The notes under the pieces were generated by a model. It saw nothing but the letters and a program-made list of their open reading frames with translations, searched no databases and was not told where the DNA came from. A DNA stretch of 64,000 bases, from contig JAEYWK010000194.1 of assembly GCA_023431345.1 (NCBI GenBank), positions 1-64,000 of the forward strand. The letters run 5' to 3'. This DNA comes from Pseudomonadota bacterium (GTDB taxonomy: Bacteria > Myxococcota_A > Polyangia > Polyangiales > Polyangiaceae). Both the position numbers and the translations under genes were made by a program. This document shows, in pieces, positions 15,198 to 23,434 of the stretch. Position 1 is the stretch's first letter, and each line of letters opens with the position of its first letter.

Positions 15198-16139
15198 TCA
15201 GCCGTCGCTCGCGGCGCCGCGACGCTTGATACGGCTGTAGCCGCCGAGCGACGGATCGGTCAGAAACCGCCACAGCACCTGGATCCAGGAGCGGTGCGTC
15301 GCGAGCGGCTCGTAAAATTCGGGCGCCAGCTTGCGGAGCTGGGGCAGACGCGATCCGGCGATGTACGGGAAGTCGTGGTGCTCGTTGTGGTAGCCGACGT
15401 TGAACGCGAGCAGGTTCAACGGCCCGTAATACGAGTACGTCTCCTGACCGGGTCGCACCACGTAGTGCTCGGCGATGTAGTGACCCGCCATCGGGTGGAG
15501 CCCCATCGCGATCAGGGAGCCGATGGGCAGGTAGGCCAGCGCCTTGACGCCCCAGACATAGAAAATGGCGACGTTGAAGGCGATCTGCAGCGCCCAATTA
15601 CCGAGCTCCGCGAGCGTCGGCTTCTTCGGATGCACCAGCAGCGGACGGAGCGCGTAAGCGAAGCCTTGCAGGGAGAGCCACACGAGCTTGGCGGGCAGGG
15701 AGCGCAGGAGCCGCGCTTCGCGCTCCGTCGGCAAGTCAGTATCGAAGCGCGGGTCGCCCTGATGCGTGTGGTGAAGCAAGTGATAGTAACGGAACGTCTC
15801 CGCGACCGGCACGCCCACCGGCAGATTGATGAGCACGCCAAACAGGCGGTTTTGCCACGGCCTTTTGAACGCCAGGTTGTGCGAAAGCTCGTGGATCGCG
15901 AGCAGGAGCGACTGATTGATGAAGCCGCCGACGCCGTAGGCCACGAGCACGATGACGAGCCAAGAGGCGTCGCGCAGCGCGTAAGCCAGACCCAGCTGAG
16001 CGACTACGAGCGCCGTGCACACGTACTTGGTGCGCGGGCACGGCCCGTACAGCTGCTTGAGCTGCGGGTACTGCTCGAGCATGCGCCGCCGGCGCTCGGC
16101 GTGCGGCTCGCGCTCGGTCGACCAGCTGAAACCTGGCAT
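15198..16139 (-). CDS. Sphingolipid Delta4-desaturase (DEGS-like) fatty-acid desaturase
   Basis: 313 aa, the same length and order as eukaryotic dihydroceramide Delta4-desaturases. The N-terminal WSTEREPHAERRRRMLEQYP matches the DEGS N-terminal signature (PHxxRRxxILxKYP). Three histidine boxes bind the di-iron centre: HELSH (83-87), HLLHH (120-124) and HNEHH (251-255). The block HYIAEHY...GQETYSYYGPLNLLAF, then NVGYHNEHHDFP, is almost identical to DEGS proteins as I know them. It would introduce the 4,5-trans double bond of sphingoid bases, in the membrane, with O2 and an electron donor. Myxobacteria make sphingolipids, so the role is plausible. It lies 46 bases downstream of the HemG-like gene. 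Confidence 0.9.
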   Translation of the reverse strand: MPGFSWSTEREPHAERRRRMLEQYPQLKQLYGPCPRTKYVCTALVVAQLGLAYALRDASWLVIVLVAYGVGGFINQSLLLAIHELSHNLAFKRPWQNRLFGVLINLPVGVPVAETFRYYHLLHHTHQGDPRFDTDLPTEREARLLRSLPAKLVWLSLQGFAYALRPLLVHPKKPTLAELGNWALQIAFNVAIFYVWGVKALAYLPIGSLIAMGLHPMAGHYIAEHYVVRPGQETYSYYGPLNLLAFNVGYHNEHHDFPYIAGSRLPQLRKLAPEFYEPLATHRSWIQVLWRFLTDPSLGGYSRIKRRGAASDG

Positions 16140-16185
16140 GCGCCGGGCATGCTGTACCGGCGCGCGAGCGCTGTCGAGCGGCGGC

Positions 16186-17265
16186 TCAGCGCAAGAGGCG
16201 CGCCGCGACCTGCTCGGCCGAGCTGACGGCGGCGTCGATGCCGGCGCCGTGAAACGCGGAGCCTGCGACGTGCACGTTCAGGGCCTGCAGAGCCGCGTCG
16301 AACGCCGCCGCTCCTGCTTTGTGGGCCGCGTCGAAGACCGGCAGGGCGTCGCGCCACCGCGAGACCCAGCTGCGCTCGGGGTCACCGTTCACCTGCAGTA
16401 CCCGGCCAATCGCGCTCGCGGCTTCGAGCGCGAAGCGCGCGTCCGTCCACGTCGCGAGCGCGTCACCGACAGGGCGGAAGAACACGCGCAGCAGCGCCTG
16501 CTCGGCGCCCACGCGCCCGGCGAACTTGTGGTCGACGAGGCTCACGGCTCGCAAGCCCAGCTCGCCGAAGGACTCGGGAAAGATCACGCCGCTGCCGGCC
16601 GGATAGTCCGCGAGCTGCGCGCGCCGGTAGAGCAGGTTCACGCTCACGTTCGACAAGAGCTTGGCGCTGGCGAGCGGGCCGCTCTCGGGGAGCGCGAGGG
16701 GCTCGACGATGCGCGCGGCGTGGCGAGCGGGCACCGCGAGGACGATCGCGCTCGCGGCTTGCCGTGATCCGTCGACCAGCTCCACCGCCAGGCTCGTGCC
16801 CGCGCGCACGAGCGAGCCGACGGGAGCGCCGAGCCGCAGCTGCTGCGTACCGATCCGCGCGACCAGCGCATCGACGAGCTGCCCCATACCGAGCGCCAGC
16901 GAGCGGATCCCGCGCCCGAGCTCCTCCGGCGGCACTTGAAAGCCCAAGCGGCGCGCGGCTTCGCCCGGCGGCAGAAGCACGAGCGCGTCGTGCTCGACGG
17001 CATACGTATCGGTCGACAGCTGCTCGACGAGCGCGCCCTCGATGCCGAGCAGCCGGCAGAGCTCAGGCAGCGCGCGGCTGCGCGCCACGAAACCCTCGGC
17101 GCCGAGCTCGACGACCAGCTCTCCATCGCGGAGCGTGTGAATTTGCCCACCCGCGCGCGCGTCGGCCTCGAGCACGAGCACCGAGCGCCCGGCGCTGAGC
17201 AAGCGCGCCGCGACGGCCAGGCCTGTGAGTCCCGCTCCAATGACGACGACGCGCTCGTTGCTCAA
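16186..17265 (-). CDS. Short protoporphyrinogen-oxidase-like FAD amine oxidase
   Basis: 359 aa from TTG 17265, preceded by GGGAGGATC. The N-terminal VVVIGAGLTGLAVAARLLSA is an FAD Rossmann motif, followed by LEADARAGGQIHTLRDGELV and ELGAEGFV, the HemY/PPOX signature. C-terminal GSAFHGAGIDAAVSSAEQVA matches the second FAD contact of the family. HemY proteins are about 450-480 aa. Here about 100 residues are missing between LLPPGEAARRLGFQVPPEEL and GIRSLALGMGQLVDALVARI, the region of the membrane/substrate domain. It may oxidise protoporphyrinogen or another substrate. It is divergent from the kinase gene at 17377. Confidence 0.75.
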   Translation of the reverse strand: MSNERVVVIGAGLTGLAVAARLLSAGRSVLVLEADARAGGQIHTLRDGELVVELGAEGFVARSRALPELCRLLGIEGALVEQLSTDTYAVEHDALVLLPPGEAARRLGFQVPPEELGRGIRSLALGMGQLVDALVARIGTQQLRLGAPVGSLVRAGTSLAVELVDGSRQAASAIVLAVPARHAARIVEPLALPESGPLASAKLLSNVSVNLLYRRAQLADYPAGSGVIFPESFGELGLRAVSLVDHKFAGRVGAEQALLRVFFRPVGDALATWTDARFALEAASAIGRVLQVNGDPERSWVSRWRDALPVFDAAHKAGAAAFDAALQALNVHVAGSAFHGAGIDAAVSSAEQVAARLLR

Positions 17266-17376
17266 GATCCTCCCGCATCGTGCGCGAAGCGTCGCGGCCG
17301 CGCAAGGCGTGCTAAGCGTTGCTTCATCGCGCGCTCTCCTCTTCGCCCCGACCGCACCGATGGCCTCGCCGAACAG

Positions 17377-18306
17377 GTGCAGAAGGCGCTCGGCGCTGAC
17401 GCCGTCGAGCTCGGGCAGCGCCTGCAATCGCTGTGGGGAGGCTACGGCTCGCTGTGGCGAGCGCGAGCGACGCGGGGGGCCGAGGACCTCTCGCTCATCG
17501 TCAAGCACGTCCAGCCACCGCGCGACGACCGGAGCCACTCGCACCGCCGCAAGCTTCGCTCGTACGACGTCGAAGCCGCGTTTTACCGCAGGCACGCCGA
17601 GGCTTGCGCCGTCCCGCCCGCTTGCCGCGTGCCCCGCCCGCTCCACGTGGGCTCACAGCCGAGCGGCTGGCTCTTCGTGCTCGAAGATCTCGACGCGGCG
17701 GGTTTCGCGGCGCGGCGAGCGCGGCCGGGCGACGACGATATCGCGGTGACGCTGGGCTGGCTCGCGCGCTTTCATGCGCGCTTCCTGGGCCAAGCCCCCG
17801 ACGGCTTGTGGAAGGTCGGCACCTACTGGCATTTGGCCACGCGCCCCGACGAGCTCGCGAGCATGCGCCACCCGGCGCTGCAGCGCGCCGCGAGCGCCAT
17901 CGACGCCCGCCTCACGGCGGCGCGCTTCAAGACCTGGGTGCACGGCGACGCGAAGCTCGAGAACGTCTGCTTCCGCGGTGATGGTGCAGAGGTCGCGCTG
18001 GTCGACTTCCAGTACGTGGGCGGAGGCGTGGGCGTGAAAGACGTCGCCTACTTCCTCAGCAGCTGTCTCACGCCCCGCGAGTGCCGAGCGCGAGTGCCCG
18101 GCTACCTCGACCACTACTTCCGGGAGCTGCGGAGCGCGCTGCCTCGGGAAGGCGCCGAGCTCGAGAGCGAGTGGCGCGAGCTGTTTCCGTTCGCATGGGC
18201 GGATTTTCAGCGCTTTCTGCTGGGCTGGGCGCCCGGGCAGTTCGACCACGACGACTACGCTAATGCGCAGGTCGAGCAGGCGCTGCGCTCGCTCGCGAGC
18301 CGCTGA
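17377..18306 (+). CDS. Ecdysteroid-kinase/aminoglycoside-phosphotransferase-like small-molecule kinase
   Basis: About 309 aa from GTG 17377; the exact start is uncertain. A lysine-containing strand (DLSLIVKHVQPP) and helix (RRKLRSYDVEAAFYRRHAEA) correspond to the N-lobe. LFVLEDLDAAGF is the hinge, WVHGDAKLENVCF is the HGDxxxxN catalytic loop, and VALVDFQYVGGGVGVKDVAY carries the Mg-binding D-x-Q of EcKL/CHK kinases. These enzymes phosphorylate small alcohols (sterols, choline, antibiotics) using ATP in the cytoplasm; the substrate here is unknown. The last 47 bases overlap the convergent TolC-like gene. Confidence 0.82.
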   Translation: MQKALGADAVELGQRLQSLWGGYGSLWRARATRGAEDLSLIVKHVQPPRDDRSHSHRRKLRSYDVEAAFYRRHAEACAVPPACRVPRPLHVGSQPSGWLFVLEDLDAAGFAARRARPGDDDIAVTLGWLARFHARFLGQAPDGLWKVGTYWHLATRPDELASMRHPALQRAASAIDARLTAARFKTWVHGDAKLENVCFRGDGAEVALVDFQYVGGGVGVKDVAYFLSSCLTPRECRARVPGYLDHYFRELRSALPREGAELESEWRELFPFAWADFQRFLLGWAPGQFDHDDYANAQVEQALRSLASR

Positions 18307-19636
18307 CGGCGCTCGGCCCGCTCGCGCGGGCGATGCGGCCGGCGAGCAGTTGCTCGGCGTTCAAGCGAGCGAGCCAGTAGTCGCGCCGCAAGAGCACCAG
18401 CCGCTGCGCAGCCGCCAGCTCTTCACGCTTGGCCTCGAGCAGCTGAAAGATGCCGACCAGCATCCCATTATACTCGAGCTGCGTTTGCGCGACCACCTTC
18501 GCCCGGAGCGGCAGCACGACATCACGCGCGTGCACGACGCTCGCGCGCGCAGCCTGCAAGGTGGCGCGCATTTCTCGCGCCGCGCTTCTGACCTGCAGCG
18601 CGGCGTCCGCGTAGCTGTCGAGCGCTTGCTGGGCGCGCGCCCGGGCCACGCCTGCTTCGCCTTGACCCTGATAGAAGAGAGGCAGCTCGAGCGCGACGGC
18701 AGGGCCCACGCTCCACTCGTCTCCGCGCTCGGCGCTCACGCCCGCCTTGAGCTCGGGCAAGAAACCGGTGACGTCCAAGAGCCCCGCCTGCTTCGAGGCG
18801 GCCGCGTAGCGATGCTTGGCGGCGGCCAAGTCGAGGTTCGCGCGCAGCGCGTACGCTTCGAGCTCGTCGACCAGCAGCTCGCGCTTCGGCAGCTCGGGCA
18901 GCGTGCCGGCAGACTGCCAGGGCCGATTCGCCTCGCTGACGCCCATCACCGCGTTCAGGCGTTCGCGCAGCACGGCCACCTCCGCGCGCGCGCGCGCGGT
19001 CGCGAGGCGCGCTTCTTCATGGGCGGCTTGCTGGAGCGCCAGCTCGAGCGCGGTGACGTTGCCAGCGTCGCGCAGCTTCTCGGCGGCCAAGGCCGCAGTC
19101 TCGAAAGCCGAGAGCTCACGCTCACGCAGCGCTAGCACCTCGGACGCAGCCTGAAACTCCACGAACGCGCGGCGCGCGTCGAAGCTCACGTCCAGCATCA
19201 CGCCGACGGCTTCGAGCTTGGCGGCCCGAACGCTGGCCTCCGTCGCCCTCGCCCGCGACACCACGAACAGCAGGTCCGTGACGTCGATCATCGCGGCCAC
19301 CTCGAGCTCGGGATCGCCGCCGTCGCGAAAGCGCAGCGAGCCGTCGAGCTCCGGGTTCGGCAAGCGCCGGACCGATGACAGCTCGGCCTGCGCAATGCCG
19401 AGCTCTTGGGCCGACGCGCGCGCCCCGCGATTGTTGAGGAGCGCGAGCCGCGCCGCCGAGTCCACCGTGAGCGGCTGAGCCAGCAGCTGCGCCGTGTCGT
19501 GGTTAGCCTTGCTCGAGTCTTGCCAGCGCTGGCGCGAGGCCGCCGCCCGCTCGAGGGCCGCGTAGTCGACGGTGGCGGGCGTGCACGCCCCGAGCAGCAA
19601 GAGCGCGCCCCAGCCCAGTGTGACGGCGCGCATCAC
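18260..19636 (-). CDS. TolC-family outer-membrane efflux lipoprotein
   Basis: 458 aa with lipobox LLLGAC (Cys18). The two repeated OEP halves are visible: TVDSAARLALLNNRGARASA with LRRLPNPELDGSLR-type strands, then LRANLDLAAAKHRYAAASKQ, VGPAVALELPLFYQGQGEAG and the long helix EMRATLQAARASVVHARDVV. It forms an outer-membrane duct. It overlaps the upstream multicopper oxidase stop/start by 4 bases (ATGA), so the two are translationally coupled; no RND or adaptor gene is next to it. A role in copper detoxification is inferred from the partner. The C-terminus overlaps the convergent kinase gene. Confidence 0.88.
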   Translation of the reverse strand: MMRAVTLGWGALLLLGACTPATVDYAALERAAASRQRWQDSSKANHDTAQLLAQPLTVDSAARLALLNNRGARASAQELGIAQAELSSVRRLPNPELDGSLRFRDGGDPELEVAAMIDVTDLLFVVSRARATEASVRAAKLEAVGVMLDVSFDARRAFVEFQAASEVLALRERELSAFETAALAAEKLRDAGNVTALELALQQAAHEEARLATARARAEVAVLRERLNAVMGVSEANRPWQSAGTLPELPKRELLVDELEAYALRANLDLAAAKHRYAAASKQAGLLDVTGFLPELKAGVSAERGDEWSVGPAVALELPLFYQGQGEAGVARARAQQALDSYADAALQVRSAAREMRATLQAARASVVHARDVVLPLRAKVVAQTQLEYNGMLVGIFQLLEAKREELAAAQRLVLLRRDYWLARLNAEQLLAGRIARASGPSAVSGSRASAAPARPAH

Positions 19637-20988
19637 GGCTTCTCCGACTTCAGCGCGATGCCGTCACGCTTCAAATCGGCCTCCGCTGCGCGCTCCGCGA
19701 CCGTGCCGGGCGGATGCTGGTAAGGGCCTGGATCTCGGCTCACGTCCACGCTGCCTTCGCGCACCTTGAGCAGCGTGAACATGCCGCCCATCGTGATGTA
19801 GCCAAAGGGCCCCATCGCGCCGACCATCGGGATGCTGTTCTCGGGAGCGGCCATACCCATTTCCCCCATGTCGCCCATGCCGGTTTGCCCCATCGTCATG
19901 TAGCCGGGCAAGAGCGGGCGAGCTTTGGCGTCGAGGCCCTTCGGATCGACGCCGATCATGTTGGGGATGTCGTGCCCCATCTGGTTCATCACGTGGTGGG
20001 TCATGTGGCAGTGGATCGGCCAATCACCAGGGGCGTCGGCGATGAGCTCGAGATCGCGCGTGCTGCCCACCGGCACCAGCACGCTCGACTCCGGGAATTG
20101 AGCGCTCGTCGGCATCGGCCCACCGTCGGTAGCCGTGACCTTGAAGAAGTGCCCGTGCAGGTGGATCGGGTGGTGATCCATCGCGCTCAGGTTGCCGAGC
20201 CGCAGGCGCACTCGGTCGCCCTTCTTGCACACCAGCGCCGCCGTACCCGGGAAGGCCTTGGCGTTGATCGTGAGCAAATTGAAGTCGCTCATCTTGTTGG
20301 GATCGGGCCGGCTCGTGCCTGGCTTGATGAACCACTCGCTGAGCATCATCACGAAGTCACGATCGACCTTGTATCCCGGCGTCGGACGCCGCGGATGCAC
20401 CACGATCATCCCCATCAGGCCGAGCGCCATCTGAGTCATCTCGTCGTGGTGCGAGTGGTACATGAGCGTGCCGTGCTGGCGGAAAGTCCACTCGTACTTG
20501 TAGGTCTCGCCGGGCGGGATGCTGCGCTGGGTGAGGCCGCCCACGCCGTCCATCCCGTTCGGTAGGAACACGCCGTGCCAGTGCACGGTCGTCGGCGCCG
20601 GCAGGCGGTTCGTCACGTAGATCCGTACGCGATCGCCTTCGACCGCTTCGATGGTCGGGCCATGCACGCGGCCGTTGTAGCCCCAGCACTGGGCCTTGAG
20701 GCCCGGCGCGAACTCATGCTCCACCTCCTCGGCGATCAGGTGGAACACCTTCACGCCGTCGACGACGCGGAACGGCAACGTCGCGCCGTTGGGGGTGATG
20801 GTGGGCGTGTAGTCGCGCCCTGGTTCACCGGGAGCCTGCGGAGGCAGGGACGTGCCGCTATAGGAGCGAGCCCAGCCCTGCCCGCTAGCGTCTGATTGCC
20901 CCGCCTCGGCTCGCCCGGCGCGCGCAAGGAGCGCCGAGGCACCCGCCAGGGCCGCTGTTTTTCCGATGATTTCGCGACGGCTGACCAT
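19633..20988 (-). CDS. Periplasmic multicopper oxidase, Tat-exported
   Basis: 451 aa. Twin-arginine signal VSRREIIGKTAALAGASALL. Copper-ligand motifs in order: THWHG (type 2/3), YHSHHDE, HHPIHLHGH (HxxHxH) and PIHCHMTHHVMNQM (HCHxxxHxxxxM), giving the trinuclear centre and the type-1 site. A Met-rich stretch near 375-395 (GYMTMGQTGMGDMGEMGM) resembles methionine-rich copper loops of CopA/CueO. It probably oxidises Cu(I) to less toxic Cu(II) in the periplasm. It is the first gene of a two-gene operon with a TolC-like lipoprotein. Confidence 0.92.
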   Translation of the reverse strand: MVSRREIIGKTAALAGASALLARAGRAEAGQSDASGQGWARSYSGTSLPPQAPGEPGRDYTPTITPNGATLPFRVVDGVKVFHLIAEEVEHEFAPGLKAQCWGYNGRVHGPTIEAVEGDRVRIYVTNRLPAPTTVHWHGVFLPNGMDGVGGLTQRSIPPGETYKYEWTFRQHGTLMYHSHHDEMTQMALGLMGMIVVHPRRPTPGYKVDRDFVMMLSEWFIKPGTSRPDPNKMSDFNLLTINAKAFPGTAALVCKKGDRVRLRLGNLSAMDHHPIHLHGHFFKVTATDGGPMPTSAQFPESSVLVPVGSTRDLELIADAPGDWPIHCHMTHHVMNQMGHDIPNMIGVDPKGLDAKARPLLPGYMTMGQTGMGDMGEMGMAAPENSIPMVGAMGPFGYITMGGMFTLLKVREGSVDVSRDPGPYQHPPGTVAERAAEADLKRDGIALKSEKP

Positions 20989-21054
20989 AGTTCTGACTCC
21001 AGGAGCGCTTTTACAGGCGGACGCGCGAGCCGCCGAGGCATTACAGAAAAATCG

Positions 21055-22008
21055 TCAGTCGTCGAGCAGCTGCACCAGCCGCCACGCCGCGTCCGCTGCT
21101 GCCGGATCGACGGCCAAGAGTGTCAGCGGGTCAACCGATAGCTCTCGCCGAATGTTTCGTGAACGCCCGAACATCGTGAGAAATAGCCGCGAGGTGTCGT
21201 AGCGAAACTCGGGGCTCATCACCATCAGGCCGTTCAACGCGCCGCCGAGCTGGCGAAGCTGAGCGAGCGTGAGCCGACGCGCCCGGTCCGCGCCGGCCAG
21301 CTCAGCCAGCGCGCCGAGCTGACGTCGGCTCAGCCGATCGACCAAGAAGTTGTTGTACAGGAAGGCCAAGAGCACGGCCCGGCCGACGAAATCGAAGCCG
21401 TGGCGTTCGAGCAGCTCGCCCACGGCTTTCTTCTTTTGCGTGCGACGCCGGTACGAGCTGATGGAAAATATCCAAGCGTGCAGGCCGCGCTCGACGGCGC
21501 AGGCCGCGAAGTACTCGGCTGTCATCGCGAAGGCCTCACCCAGCATCAGCCGGACGAGCGCGGCCGGCTGCGACAGCGCCGCGGGAACGTCGCGCGGGCG
21601 CCCGAACAGCTCCCGAAAAGCCACGGCGTGAGCCGACTCGTGGAGCAGGTAGTTCGGCGCGGGCCGGTTTTGGCGCAGGTCGGCGAGCGTGAAGAAGCCG
21701 GGGCGGCTCTGCTCCAAGTGTGCCAGCGCGGTCGCGCTGGGGCGATAGGGAATCTTGCGGCTCGCCAAGATCGAATCCAGGTGGATCAGCGGAAAGCCGT
21801 AGTACACGCGCTCGTCGTCGAGCGTGAACCGAAATCCCGCCGCCAGCGCCGCGTCGCGCACGCGCCGAAAGTAGGCGTTGTTCAGGTACAGGAAGCCGTC
21901 GCCGATGCTCTCGATGAGTCGATGCGGACCGTGGCAACGGCGTTGCAGCTGGAGCAGCTCGCGAATGAGCATGGCGGTGGGTGCTTTGCTACGAGGGCGC
22001 TCCGCCAC
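21055..22008 (-). CDS. Unknown protein with HESAH zinc-peptidase-like motif
   Basis: 317 aa from 22008; an in-frame Met at 21972 (MLIRELLQLQRRCHG) is a possible alternative start. The middle contains NYLLHESAHAVAFRELF, an HExxH-like motif in a helix, followed about 35 residues later by MLGEAFAMTAEYFAACA with a candidate third-ligand Glu. The arrangement recalls gluzincin peptidases, but I do not recognise the family. No signal peptide. It is the last gene of a run with the hypothetical gene at 24001, purN and the EI24 gene, 24 bases after the latter. Confidence 0.65.
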   Translation of the reverse strand: MAERPRSKAPTAMLIRELLQLQRRCHGPHRLIESIGDGFLYLNNAYFRRVRDAALAAGFRFTLDDERVYYGFPLIHLDSILASRKIPYRPSATALAHLEQSRPGFFTLADLRQNRPAPNYLLHESAHAVAFRELFGRPRDVPAALSQPAALVRLMLGEAFAMTAEYFAACAVERGLHAWIFSISSYRRRTQKKKAVGELLERHGFDFVGRAVLLAFLYNNFLVDRLSRRQLGALAELAGADRARRLTLAQLRQLGGALNGLMVMSPEFRYDTSRLFLTMFGRSRNIRRELSVDPLTLLAVDPAAADAAWRLVQLLDD

Positions 22009-22032
22009 GAGGGCAGGGCCCCAGTCAACGGA

Positions 22033-22791
22033 CTATCTCGCGCGTTCGATCTCCCAAAACAAGCGCGTCGCCGCGATCACGCCGACCGGCAACAGCAGCA
22101 CGCCGCAGCACGGCAGCCAGAACACCAGCGCGAACGCCACGCCGAAGCCGAGCACGGGCGCGGCGTGGCGCTTGACGAACGAGAGGCGCTGTCGCACGCC
22201 GATCCCGCGCAGCGTCATCGGGTAGTCGAAGAGGCTCCACGCGATGCCGAGCGCGCCGAGCAGCAGCTTGAGCGGCGTCGCGACGATCGCGGCCGGCGGC
22301 ACCAATAGGGCCAGCAGCCACAAGCCGAAGATCAAAGGCAACGTGATCGCCGTAGCCATGAGCGAAGAGCGCACCCCGCACCACAGCTCGGCCAAAACGC
22401 CGAGCGGCGCACGCTGGGGCGCTCCCAGCTCGGCCTCGGTCATCGCGACCAGCCGCTCCAGCGCCGGCGAGCTCAGGGGTGGGACGAAGAACGCCGACAC
22501 GAGCCAGCCGAGCACCGCCGTGAGCACGAGCGACACCCACGCCGCCAAGCCAGCAGTCGTTTGCTGCCATTCCCCCAGCCACTCGAGCCACCCCGCGCTC
22601 GTCACCGCTTCGTCGACCCAAGGCTTGACCACCAGCCACGAGAACGTGACGAAGCCCGCCTCGAGCAGGAAGAAGATCACCACCGGCACGAGCGCGAACG
22701 GCCACGCCCCCGGCGCGCCGAGCAAGCTCCTCAGCCCCGCGAAGAGGGAGGAGAAGCCGCGCCAGAATCCGACGAGTTGCCCGCCGCTCAT
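22033..22791 (-). CDS. EI24/CysZ-family integral membrane protein
   Basis: 252 aa. Hydrophobic segments at about 28-50, 78-105, 150-200 and 222-245. The pattern GFWRGFSSLFAGLRSLLG at the N-terminus, then FVPPLSSPALERLVAMTEAE (amphipathic half-helix) and SLFDYPMTLRG is typical of the EI24 family, which includes the sulfate transporter CysZ. It may move sulfate or another anion, or have an envelope role. It lies 7 bases downstream of purN. The two linked genes give no further clue to the substrate. Confidence 0.75.
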   Translation of the reverse strand: MSGGQLVGFWRGFSSLFAGLRSLLGAPGAWPFALVPVVIFFLLEAGFVTFSWLVVKPWVDEAVTSAGWLEWLGEWQQTTAGLAAWVSLVLTAVLGWLVSAFFVPPLSSPALERLVAMTEAELGAPQRAPLGVLAELWCGVRSSLMATAITLPLIFGLWLLALLVPPAAIVATPLKLLLGALGIAWSLFDYPMTLRGIGVRQRLSFVKRHAAPVLGFGVAFALVFWLPCCGVLLLPVGVIAATRLFWEIERAR

Positions 22792-22798
22792 GCCTGCC

Positions 22799-23419
22799 TC
22801 AACCGCGAGACAGCCCGTCGAGCGGCACCTCGGCGCGAGCGATCCGGCCCAAGACCTCGATCACGAGGCGCCGTTCCCGCTCTTGCACGCGGGCGGCCAG
22901 CTCCACGGCCGTGTCGCCGGGAAGCACCGGCACCTGGCCCTGTGCCAGCACGCGGCCGGTGTCGTACTCGGCTTCGACGAGGTGTACGGAGGGCCCCGAC
23001 TGCGTTTCGCCCGCGGCGACGACGGCTTCGTGCACGTGCATACCGTACATGCCGTGCCCGCCGAACTTGGGCAGCAGCGCTGGATGCGTGTTGATGATGC
23101 GCCCACGATAGCGGTCGAGCAGCAGCGACCCGAGCTTCTTCATGTAGCCAGCGAGCATCACGAGCTCGACGCCGCTGGCCTCGAGCGCCGCGATCATCGC
23201 GCGATCGAGCTCAGCCGGGGCGGGGTGAGTCTTGCCCGAGAGGTGAAAGGCCCCGATCGACGCGGCGCGCGCTCGACGTAGCGCCCCAGAGTCCGAGTTG
23301 TTGCTGATGACGGCGGCGACGCGCACCGGAATTTCACCGGCCGCGCACGCATCCAAAATGGCCTGGAGAGTCGTGCCTTCACCTGACGCCAAGACACCGA
23401 TACGGAGCGGGCTCGTCAC
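22799..23419 (-). CDS. purN: Phosphoribosylglycinamide formyltransferase (GAR transformylase)
   Basis: 206 aa, normal length. It transfers a formyl group from 10-formyl-THF to GAR in purine synthesis, in the cytoplasm. N-terminal RIGVLASGEGTTLQAILDAC binds the phosphate. The catalytic INTHPALLPKF segment supplies the conserved Asn and His, and EAEYDTGRVLAQG supplies the catalytic Asp. The start is 15 bases after the upstream hypothetical gene and it is followed at 7 bases by the EI24 gene, so these look co-transcribed. Confidence 0.95.
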   Translation of the reverse strand: MTSPLRIGVLASGEGTTLQAILDACAAGEIPVRVAAVISNNSDSGALRRARAASIGAFHLSGKTHPAPAELDRAMIAALEASGVELVMLAGYMKKLGSLLLDRYRGRIINTHPALLPKFGGHGMYGMHVHEAVVAAGETQSGPSVHLVEAEYDTGRVLAQGQVPVLPGDTAVELAARVQERERRLVIEVLGRIARAEVPLDGLSRG

Positions 23420-23434
23420 CGCAGAGCGTATAGT

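Noticed and set aside
15190..15213. CGCGAGC / GCTCGCG hairpin at the end of the desaturase gene
   Set aside because: It falls inside coding sequence and in a CG-rich stretch where short stems are common; no T-tract.
21011..21046. Direct repeat TTACAG (21011-21016 and 21041-21046) upstream of the multicopper oxidase
   Set aside because: Six bases is too short; no inverted symmetry or known copper-box match, so it could be chance.
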